Shown: positions 28,401-40,400 of the stretch, one piece after another
How positions within the stretch are numbered: the stretch's first letter is position 1
Layout of the letters: each line of letters opens with the position of its first letter
Position numbers and translations under genes: made by a program
Assembly (NCBI GenBank): GCA_963978905.1
Contig: OZ022256.1
Location: 1,223,501 to 1,287,500, forward strand
Direction of reading: 5' to 3'
DNA: 64,000 nt
Origin: Trichostrongylus colubriformis
Lineage: Eukaryota; Nematoda; Chromadorea; Rhabditida; Trichostrongylidae
Notes under the pieces: generated by a model
Databases searched by the model: none
Told to the model about the DNA's origin: nothing
The model's input: the letters and a program-made list of their open reading frames with translations, nothing else

Positions 28401-31400
28401 GTAGCGCTCTTGGCACGACACGCCTCCAAGTCGCGGCCATGGCCGAAGAGCTTTGCAGGGGTGGGCAATGGCAACTATTCGGTCAAGAGTGCGTACGCAC
28501 TGGGTGGTGAATCTGTTAGGTGGAATGACGCAAGGTGTACCGATCCTTCCCATTTTGTAAATCTCTCTGTTTTTGGCTTACTTTTTCATTTCTTTGCACC
28601 TTGCTAAGCTTCACGCAGTCTATATGATCCCAACAAGATAAGCCATACTAATTATCGATTGTACGTCTTACACATCCAAGAAGAGTTTGCTCCTGTCTCT
28701 CGACCGCGAGGAGGATCTACGGTGGGTGGTCCCCATCCCATGGTTTTTGCCGTTTCGTTCCCACAGTGGCACTACTTGGCGTCCCCACTTACGTTTACAA
28801 CAACCGGTCAGATTACCCCTCGTAGTGCCCTTGAGGAAGGACAACGTGACTCCTTTCTCCAAACTTAAAGACACCAGAAGGGGGTAATTTTGGTAGAACA
28901 GACGTAGTGTGGACGAGTTTAAGTGGCCGCCATTGCACAAACTCGCCAATTTGACGCCTTGGCATGGTGCCAAAAGAAGATGTTTCTATTATAAATTTGT
29001 TTTTCCTTTACTTTTTACTTCGTTCTTTCTTATATTGTTTCTAGATGTACTTACATGAATGCTAATGTAGTTAGGAATAGCCACTCCACCGCGCTGGGAG
29101 TCAGGTGCTACAACTAACGTTGGCCCACGGCCCGTCTCCTACAGCGGACAACTCGGAATGGATGCGCTGATGCGAACGGGATGCGAATACACACAGCAGC
29201 GTCGCGTTTTTGAGTCCGGGTTTTTTCGGCTATTATCGCTTCTAACCTTGAGTGTTCGTTACAAAATGCTCATTTCTTTCCATCTTCCTCTTGTTTCGGA
29301 CCCCCTTCCAGTTCCTCTAACCTTTTGAGATTTTAGGAAAAATGAGTGACTGTCTGTGCTTACCGTACTATGTATCCCAAGATGTCACCGCTCCACAGCT
29401 CTTCTTGTGGTTGCTGCCACTGCACAATGATGCTGTTTGCGGATCTCGCAGAGGCAGCTACATTGCGTGGCGCCGCTGCCGGTGGTTGTTGAGGCATCGT
29501 GACGTTGGCTAATAAGAGACAGAATATTTGAGGTTTACATCCATCACATTGCCTCAAATGGCGACAGATGTGTCAATCATTCACTCTCTACCACTTATTA
29601 ACATGTGACTGAAGAATTTTTTTCTTGATCATTGAGGAGGGACTACCTTCTTTTAGCAGTAGGACTCCGGGCATTCAACCAGGCTGCACCCTTCCTGGCA
29701 GCCACGATGCGCCATCGCGACCTAGTCGATTCCACAGTAGCCATGTCTTTTCAGCTCAGACGATGAATAAGGAGCACTAGCAGTACGCCTCTGTGGCGCA
29801 AAAAAAGATGCATACAGGATGGTTACTCAAGGATCTGCTGTCCCAAAAAGGTAAGTGGTTCAATCAGAGTATCATGAAGTGTCTTAAAAGTATAAATTCA
29901 GTGTTGTGTCGCAACTAACTATGCTTATAGTAAGACCTTCACACAAGTAGCAATAGAAAACGTTATGAGAGGTCAGCATTAAAAGTAAACCCCCTCACCA
30001 ATATGTCCTGTTCCTTCAAAGCCGCAACACAAGCTCAGGACGCGCAAGTCGCGACTGGCATACCTGTTAACCGACCAGCTGACTGGCTCAGACCAACCCT
30101 TCAACCTTTGGGAGCCGAGAACAAAAAGAAATTTCCATAAGAGGTGAAGCGAGCTTGTGACACGACATATTCTTATTTTTAAACTCACGCTCGAGTTTAA
30201 ATTCGCAAAAATAGTGGATCGCAATAATTATGAAGTCATTTCCATATACTTTAGGAGTATTCTAGAACTCACCAGATGGCAGCGACGGCTTCCCAGATCC
30301 AAATCGATTCGAAGCTATCACTCGAAATTCTGCCGTCACGGACGGTCTCAGATTATCGATAAGAACAGAGCAACACTCCTGGAAACTCCACATGTCATTA
30401 ACTTATGTACAGCCCATTTAAAGGCACCGGGAGGGGGGCAAGGGCGGAATAACGTTTACAAAAACAATAGCGTCTGAAAACAAACATATGGGTTCGGTAG
30501 ATACAATGTGTAACGAAACCGGCGTTGAAAAACGCGCCATACGGCGCTATTTGCCCCCAGGGCGCGCTTCCGTCCGAACTGCAAGCTTCCATGGCCGAGC
30601 CACGCTTCGTTCATTTTAAAGCTTGTCTTCGGCCTGAGGTAACCTTAGTTTTGAATTATTTCCTCTTTAGACTGTTTTCTAGTGACATATTTTACTTGCT
30701 TACTTATGGATCTGCTTAATTGTGCATTTCTATATGTACCTGAAATCGGAGGAGGGGGGGGGGGGGTAGGGGTGGAGACGCAACTTTGCGTCGACGTCGA
30801 AGCTCCTTTCCCTTACTAGGCTTAGGCTAAAATTGATATCCCCTCCTCCCACATTAAAAAGCATCTGTCAAAGCATAGGTCTCATCTGCTTTAGCCTAAC
30901 CCTAGTAAGGGAAAGAAGCTTTGACGTGAGTGAAAATTGTGCGTCCCCCCCCCCCCCCCCCGACTTGATTTGACCCGTAAGTACATCTAGAAACAATATA
31001 AGAAAGAACAAAGTAAAAACTAAAAGGAAAAAACAAATCTATAATAGAACCATTTTCTTTTGGCACCATGCCAAGGCGTCAAATTGGCGAGTTTCTGCAA
31101 TGGCGGCCACTCAAACTCGTCCACACTACGTCTGTTCTACAGTAAGCCAAAATTACCCTCTCCTGGTGTCTTTAAGAGATTAGTCTACCGAACAAAAAAC
31201 GGTAAAATCAACCAGGAAACAGAAAATCTCACCTCACTGGGCACATTATCCACCACAACTTCCCAGTCACTCCACAACTGTGTTGGCCCCAACGTCCGCA
31301 TTTCGACAGAATGCCTGAAAATGGTCAGAAATACTGGAATGAATAATTCTATGCATACCGGCGAACATCCGCACACCGAATAGACCTACTTGATAATCGG

Positions 31401-34400
31401 GGAGTTACCATCGAATCCCTCCATCCAAGAAACACGAATCTTCGCTGGCAAAGTGGTATTGATGAGCTCAGCTTGTACAAACGTAGGCATTTGAGGACGT
31501 TCTTAAAAGGAACAATTTTAATTGGCTTCTCCTGGAAGTATAGACACGAGGGTTGCGTTGCGACCTGCGTACGACACGTGTGTTCGCCTTCGATGTTCAC
31601 AAAAAGGCCTCTACGACCCATGACGGACAGACAACGTACAAAGATGGCGGCCAAAATCGGGATACAGATGAAAAGTAAAATTTTGAGAGAAGTCAGGAAT
31701 GAAAAGCATGGCAGTCGAAAACCGGAAAATGAGCAATAGTGATACCTACCTGCAATGAATTCCGAAAAATAAAAACAAAAAACAGCAATTCTAACAATGT
31801 CAGATAGCGTAAAATGCCTTTTACCAACACTGGTTCTCTTGGAAGTATAGACACGAGGGTTTCGTTGCGACTTGCGTACGACACGGGTGTTCGCCGCAAG
31901 TATGAATACAGTCATCCTGCTAAAGCTTACCGATGATTCGCAGAAATGCTGAGGCGCTCTCCTCCCGTCCATCGGCCACTACCGTACATCGATACTCGCC
32001 AATACTGTCCGGTCCAACTTGTTGTATGAGAAGTCCGCCTTTTTTGTCACGACTCAGACGAAGACTTGGATTTCCGTTTACTGGGATTGGTTCGTCCTGC
32101 AAACAACAACTGAGAGCTTAATACTGAATCCACACATTTCTGTAATCTCACATTAATAAACCACATGAGCTGTGCAGTCTGTTTGTATTCAGGGCTGACT
32201 TCGCATGGAATCATTATGTTCGTGCCGATGACTACGCTCTGATTGGTCGGTCCGTACTCGATCAGATTTGAACCTAAATAACCACTTTCACGAACCGTGT
32301 TTGACTCCGCGACGGAGGGTCATCATCATGTCAATCACCTGTCGATGCCACTCTGGCGGTGGCGCTCGTCATCCCAATGCTGTTTTTTGCTATGCACGTG
32401 TAGCTTCCGCTGTCCGATTTCTTCAAATCGTGAATAACCAAGCCATCCGCGGTGACGTCATATTTCGTCGAATCCGAGGTGATGTCCGCATCTATAATTC
32501 TCAACAGTGCTTAACACAGCATTCACATATTCACGATGAGAAAGTCGACTGCCAGGTCTCGTCCGTTTGCAGCGCGGTCAGTAGCGCCGCTCACGCTCGC
32601 AGGCGCAATATGCGGTGTTTCGGATAGACCTTTTGGAAGGAATGGGGAAAGAAAAAACACACTCGCACAAAACCTCCTACTGGAAAAAGACTTTTTTCAA
32701 CGACAAACTTCGCAAACTGCATACTAAATAATTGCTTACAATGATGGTCTACTAACTGTGATACCGCCGAAGAGCCACATAACGATTTTCGGCCGTGTTT
32801 ATCTGGAGCAATTCTGCCACTTCGCATTTCGATACGGTTGAGGTGACGGCTTTCAAGAAAAACCCCCTCGGGTGAGGGTCGATTGGTGGGATTTTTGCGC
32901 GGCCGTCCGCGGCGAGTGCGAGTTGTTTGTAGTTTTATTCGTTGAAACAGCATTAACCACAACATATAAGACTCCCGGAGCTTCCAACCTGCAATCTTGA
33001 GGGTCCCGCACGATACCAGCCCACTGCATATCGAGCGGAATTCCAACCGACTGCAGCAAGTCGTGCTGACGGCGCCGCGAGTGAAACGCCGCAAAGCGAA
33101 GATTCGACCAATCGACCCCCACTCGACCCCCTCCGGCTAGAAATTTTCAACCAAGTTGGCTTGACCAGTAGAACACATGCATGATACTGGTGCGGGAAAC
33201 CCCTAAGCTTCCACCGGAAGCGCCGGCACAAAAATGGGTCAAGCCATCGAATTTCTGTGAAAAAAACCTAGGTATTGAAGAGAGAATGTTATTTACGAAA
33301 AAATTTGAGCCCTATCCCGAAGGAAAAAATTTGAGCGAATCTGGTAATCCATCCCAATCGTCGAAGTCTATGGCGGTTCTGCGCCAAACGTGTGCCGTAT
33401 TCGTTTCCTACCGTTTAAACCACCTCCAAATACAACTTTCCAACCAAACTGGAATGATTCCTGAAAGCGCCTCTTCAACCGAATGAAAATAAGTTGTTCT
33501 AGAAGAATGATGCCCGATTTACTTCTCCAGAGTCTTCAGTCAATTAGCAATTCACACCCACTTCGAGACCAAATACACCAAACCAATCAATGATCCACCA
33601 TGCTCCTCCATGTGGTTGAAGCAAAACCTTGTCACCTCTACGAAACACCCGCAAAATTTATAAACCCTAGAGACCAGTCCTACACTCACACCGGCCACAA
33701 AATCCACCAGCGGGTGATCGAATTTGACAAAATACTAGACGTTCGCACTAGCGGCTACTCTTTCTCCACGCAATCGCAAAGGGAAAAAGTAGCCGTCAAG
33801 GTTTGCAGTGGAGAAGCGAAAAAGCTCACCATTGAATCGCCACATCACAGAAGTAGCTGGCAATCCCATGACAACACAAATCAACTTCAAACTTGCTGTT
33901 CCGACGGCGAACGAGACATCTCTCGGAGGTGTAGTGATCACTGGAGCACCAGAGCTGCTCTCTCGATCATTTCCTTCAAAGGCCTCCGTTTCATCATCGG
34001 ATTGAGAAATCTCTGAAAACACCAATGGAGTTGGGAACCTCAACGAAACGCAGAGCTAGCCACCATACAAGTCCAATCAAATAGTAAAAGATGTCTAATG
34101 AGTGCATAAGATGTGATCGCATGGCTCAACCCGACGTACAGTAGCGCTCAAGTCTTCGGCCAAAACTTTTTTGTCATAACTTCTTTCCTACTTGGCCAAA
34201 TTTGACAAAATTTTAGTATATGGTGCCTGAACCTATTGCCAACATTTCCTTCTACTTGAGTGCCGCTTGACACTTTTCATGATTTTTTACAAGAATTTAC
34301 TACAAGACCACCGAAAAAAGTAACACGCCTGAACAAGAAAAACGGCTCTCTTTACAAAAAAAAAACGAGCAAGCCTCAGAGAACATCAGTATCTTGAAGA

Positions 34401-37400
34401 AAGACCACGACTCTTGATGACAGCGGCACAGCGGGACGGCATAGCGATGGCACTCCAAAAACAAAAAATTTCATATAACCACGTAACCTACACCGTTGAG
34501 CACCAAAATAGTATATTAAGTATGCAGTGTCTCCTTGTACAACATACTAAAATTTCTCTTAGATCGGTGCAGTCACAAAAAAGTTACAAGTGAAAAACCC
34601 AAGTGAAAGACCATTTCGCCGAAGACTTCTGAGAGCTACTGTATATTCGAACGGAATGAAAAATAACTTTCAGGTTTGGGATCCTTAAACTACACTTTCG
34701 TGAAAAAGAACTACGGTAAGGTTGGCGTAATGCAGGAGCGAATAGCACGTCGCATAATCTCAGAGGATACATTTGTGCGACAATTTCATCATGGAAGCGG
34801 AAACCAACATCGACAATCGTGCGGCGCGACATCGCATCGGCTCCACCAACACCACATCCTGGAGGACTTTTCGTTAAAATTTTGAGATGATGTGATATCT
34901 CGCGCAATGCTAGAGGCTTGGGAAGAATATTCATAACTCTCTGATACATAATGTTGGGTAGTAAGAAAATTTCTGCTACATTTTGATTCCAGCTTTCCAA
35001 AATTCCTCTCTTGTACCAAAAACTACTCAGTTTCAAAACAATGCAATTGATATCACTTTGACTGATATATACTCAGTCATAACGTCATACTCAGAGATAT
35101 TACATTCAATGAATGGAGATTTGAAAAAAAACTAAAAGTGAGTTTTCAGACTGAGAAAAATGAAATGAAATATATTGGGTTGAGGAATAAGTCCCCGCGG
35201 TTTTTTTCAACCCCATTTTTCACATTGTTCCCTCTCTCTTTCGACGAAGCTTATAAATGTCTTCGATAGAGCTTTTTCTGCTCTACAAAATGCTTGTATC
35301 TGTTTTTCAATTCCTTCGACCACCTAATATTTATGAGGTTTGGAAGTGAAAGTATCTGAAGGCAAAAAACTGGCACTTGCGCACCTCATCATTCTCGTCT
35401 GCCATCGAGGTAAAAAAATGTATGTGCATATGTTTCCATAGAGCTTTTTCAGCTCTACAGAATGGTGCTACTTATTATTCAAATCGCTCAACGTTTCGCT
35501 GTTTTCAAAACTCGGAAACGCAGTACTCACAAAAGTGTGCACCTTCGTTATCTCCTCTTCCTCGCCTACCATCGAGACTGGAGAGAATGTGCGTACATGC
35601 ATTCGATAGAGCTTTTTTTGCTCTACAAGAAGGTACCACCCATCTTTTAAATCCTGTCATATTTTAGCATGTAAGAATAAGTTTCCACCTTTTTTTCAAT
35701 TCAAAATTGCGTAACGAAAATAATTTTTTTTGGCGAACTGCTTTGTAACATCCGATAGAGCTCTCTTCGCTCTACAAGATATTGTTTACGGTTTTTCTTC
35801 GAATAAATTTTTGACATTTTTTAGATCATTTAAATGTCGACGAAATCGAGCATTTTCGACACATCTAGTCGAACATGCTCGATTTCGTCGACTTTAAAAT
35901 GATCTAAAAAATAGCAAAATTAATGCGAGCAAAAACCGTGAACAATATCTTGTAGAGCGAAGAGAGCTCTATCGGATGTTACAAAGCAGTTTGCCAAAAA
36001 AATTTATTTTCATTACGCAATTTTGAGTTGAAAAAAAGGTAGATATTTATTCCTAAATGCTAAAATTTGAGAGACTACAAAAGGAGAAAGGTATCGTCTT
36101 GTAGAGCAAAAAAAGCTCTATCGAATGCATACCTGAATATTCTCTTCAATCTCGATGGTAGGCGAGGGATAGAAGATAACGAAAGTGCGCACTTTTGCGA
36201 GTACTGCATTTGTGAGTCTTAAAAACACCAAAAAGTTGAGCGATTTGTATAAAAAGTAGTATCATTCTGTAGAGCTGAAAAAGCTCTATCGAAGCATATA
36301 TACATACATTTTTTTACCTCGATGGCAGACGAGAAAGATGAGGTGCGCAAGTGCCAATTTTTTGCCTTCAGCTATTTTCACTTCCAAACCTCATAAATAT
36401 TAGGTGGTCGAAGGAATCGAAAAACAGATACAAGCATTTTGTAGAGCAGAAAAAGCTCTATCGAAATAATGCATAAGCTTTGTCGAAAGATGGAGGGAAC
36501 AATGTGAAAAATTGGGTTGAAAAAAACCGCGGGGACTTATTCCTCAACCCAATATATTCGATGTCAGCTCATCGTTGCTTCAATTTCCATGGCTTCGTCA
36601 TTGGTTTGGAGTAAGGGTGACACGTCATGGAGGAGGCACGATAGAAGTCCTTTTCAAAAACCGTCATTTTTACCATAAGCGTTAAAAAGAACAAACCAAA
36701 TATGTATATAACCGAATTGTGCTGGGTCACTCACACAAAATTTCGGAAACTTCCAGAGAAACAGGTGGAAAATGTCGCAAAATTAGCCTTTGACCTGATA
36801 TGGAATTTACGCTTTTTGTTGAATCCCGAAGTGATACACAATTATTGCCAGATTTTTGATGGAGTACTTTGTAGTTTTAGGCAGCTCACACCTTCATTTA
36901 GTCCCAATTTTTCAGCAAGACGAATACTAAGGAGGGAAAGCCCCATCCACTCCACTGCCATGAGCCTAAACCTTTCGTCCACACCTACTACCATTTATTA
37001 CCACCTAAGTACCATCATTATTGGATTATGACCTAACCCCCCACACGCCTTATCCTACCGTATAGCCGACCTCAAAAACATCTGCTGTTCTGCAGAATGG
37101 GTATTACTCTGCTGTCTACGAGCACACTACCCATCCACGAATTTCACTGGCCTCACTTGACCAACGACCAAATCCTCGGCGCTGATCGTTGGCAACGACA
37201 GCGGAACCACACGCGCCCCCGATCGCTCTGGCCATCGCAATTATCTCCCTACAAAATGCACTTCGCCGGGCTTTTCGCACCACTCTCAACCACTCGCGGA
37301 AACGATACAACTTTCAAGGACCTGTGGTGTCTAGTCATGACTTCCTTGACGACCAATAAAAAGTTCGCGCAACCTCATCGACTTTTGTATTCCGCCACGA

Positions 37401-40400
37401 AAAACCGTTCCAATTAGCTCAAAGGTGGTCGCAGTTACAGGATAGCCTGCGTAAGAATCGGTTGAAAGGGAAATCAAGGCCGCGTCAGGCTTTGCGAATT
37501 TGCGATATTGTGATTCTGCGATTTAGCTGTGTCGCGCCTCCCAACGCGAGAATGCGACATTCGCAATCTCAAGATAGTAGTATCGCGTGCGAAAGTGCGA
37601 CGTTGCAAATGGCATCGCAAATCGCAAAGTCTGACAGCGGCTCAGTAGCAAGCGAAAGCACTGTAGACAAGACTGTGCGGCCAAGATTTGTTGAATACTA
37701 CCGTTCTGTATACCCTGGACTAGTTCGATTTGACCCATTACGTTTCAAGTAGATACACTTCGCATTTAATGAACATATTCACCCGAGCAAAAATAATTGC
37801 ACTTTTTACTGTGGTTGGAAAACGCACTTGAAAGTCTTTGACATCAAGCAAAAGGGCAACGAAGGGTGCGGACCACATCCATTTGACGCTGTTGAAAATC
37901 CCTTTCAACAAAAATTAAAATTTCACCGCGTTCAAGGGAGAATGGAACAATGTGGCCGAATGCGCAAAAATGGGAACCTCGTTCTCCCAATGAGTCGTTT
38001 CGACGGGCTTACAGTCAAAAACGGTCTTCGGACAAGATGACTTGGCATGTGTCCAACTCAGATTTGTGATTATGTACCGTTCATAATTAAGCATCGTTTG
38101 GATCACATACATAGGCTGTACAACGGGAAAAATGCCCTCTACGCCTTACCAAATAAGAACCACGTCGCCCGCGGATATGCAAAGCGCGCTGGGCGTCCAC
38201 CCCTCACAGTTACTCGACCACGAATTGGTGTCACATATCGTTTCCTTGGGCCAGTCAGCGTTCATTTTTGGTGACCCACTCCCCAAATACTAAAACTATC
38301 CCTGGTGATGCCTTCAACCAATTCACGATTCTACGAGAGTCTGCAACTACTGCAAAGGGTTGCAAAGAGTGACACGAAAATCCGCGTGAATCCTCCGCTT
38401 CTCATTATGAAAATTGCGGTGTCGAGAGCATCTCCGACCAGTATTGAGGGGAAGGGGGAGCGCCGACAAAGAAACTCAAGAAACCAGTCAAACACGTCCC
38501 TGGTGATAACCGGCCTAACTGGATACACGATTCAAAGCACTCACAGTTGTTCTTTTTGGAGACCGCTTTAAATATGCTTGGCCAACATTGTACACATGGA
38601 AATAAGAGGCAAATGAAAAAATGGACGAAAATAAAAGTTAGCCAACAACTGGCTGCTCAAAAATAACACAACATTTAGGGAAATTTTAAGTCTCATACCT
38701 GGATCACTGACTCCTTCTTTCACCCAAATTGTGTTCATATTTGATCCAGCCTCGTTGGTCGCTTCACACTGATAGACACCATAGTCCCTCTGAGAAAGAC
38801 TATCGACAACTAGCCGTCCGTTTCTTGTCGCAACCTGCAACATGATTATAAATGAATCTTCTTGAATGAAGTTTCTCTAATTCGCCTCCTCAGAACACTT
38901 CATATTCCCCTTCGTCGGATTTGAACTCTTTCATGCTCACACTCAGCTGCGAACCTCTTGTGAAATCGCTCAAGCCGATTAGCCGCGATCAACTGGCCTC
39001 AGCGATCCCATTATTAGTAAAACGCCGCCTGGAGCGAGACAAATGGATTGGTTACACCATAATGTCCACGGCCACAACCGGTCACCCGCCACTGACTACT
39101 TGGCAGCTATACGGACAATGCTGGCACATTTCCAGAAGTACAGCGTGATAACTCTCTAAAGCCACAGCAGCTCAAGGATACCGATGCAAAAACTAGAGAC
39201 GAAAGGAGAGAAAAGGTGGTAGAGTGCGAACGTGAAATATAGCACAATATTGCGTCACTAGAGAGAGAAATTTTGAAATTTCGAATTTTTTGTAATTGGA
39301 ATGAATTCTATTTATTCTATCGCCCCAAGATCCTTTGAGGCGATTTGGAATCAAAGTGGGTCAGTAAGGTTATATCATGCACTTTGACAAAAATTTCAGT
39401 CCAGACCATAGAGGTGCCATACGTACACCAAGCATTGCGAAAAAAAAGATTTCCAAAAGATTTCGAGGTTTCTGTTTTCTTAAAGAGATCTTGAATCCGT
39501 TGTTTACATTCGGTTTCTAACGCAATAAGATAAAACTCAAGGATGGTACAACAAGGCCAACTTATCCTAGAGAAAAATAACCACTTCCGCTCCCAAAAGC
39601 AGTACACAACGCAGGTAATTAAGCTGCTATAGTAATGGGGAAAGGCAGTTTCAATCTCGCCTTCTTCCTATTTAACGGAGAAGTACAGGGCAGACGTTGG
39701 CCAATTTTCGATACCGTCTGATAAGCTCTGGTCAAAAGCCTGAGCTCTAATAAGGGGCGGGGGGGGGGGGAGGGGTGGGAGGGAGCGGGAAGGTGAGAGA
39801 TATGTTGAATGTTAAACACCAACAATATGTCTGCACATGATTGACGTGTCATTTATCATCGCAGATCTCGTTCGCATGTACGACCTTAAGAGATAGTTTT
39901 ACTCTTCAATACTCACAATGTTATCGCTTCACAATCAACAATTTGCATCTCCCCCCACCCTTACTACAGCACCCCTGACAGCACTTTTGCTATGCTCACT
40001 CATAACCAACACTACGGATGATATGCAAATAAGGGCACGCTCAGCATATGTCCTCCTGGAATACGCAATCAAGAGCTCAACATCAGCTTGGATAATGAGA
40101 GTGAGCTCTTCACGCATCCGGTATCCCTAGTAGCGATAATATGACTAGATGAGCCGGGACCTTTCACTACGATTCAGCTCCGTATTATAACCACACCTGC
40201 GAATACGCCCAGAAATATGGAACTCGTAAAAATAACTTTTCGGAGTTTCTTAACCGAAACATAATATGCGGCTCATCCCTCTGACAACTTCAAGCAGAAT
40301 TTGAGTATTCGCCGAATGTCACTTACATACTAAACCAAAGGGTCACTTCATAAGTTTCCGATAAAAACACTTGTTGCCCACTTCAATCAAGTAATGCCTC

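Larger units (their letters stand above)
34642..38698. other. Remainder of intron 9, outside the listed repeats
   Basis: Apart from the palindrome and the element at 37484-37635, no recognised feature. Several 60-110-codon open frames occur on the plus strand at 36.7-38.6 kb, but none shows a motif I recognise and their composition is not gene-like. Confidence 0.4.

Noticed and set aside
30748..30961. Coding or CRISPR-like repeat
   Set aside because: Single palindrome with homopolymer ends; no regular spacers and a eukaryotic context.
31349..31972. 207-codon minus-strand open frame as a separate gene
   Set aside because: It runs in a different frame through exons 13 and 14 and the intron between them; the domain-bearing frame is the other one.
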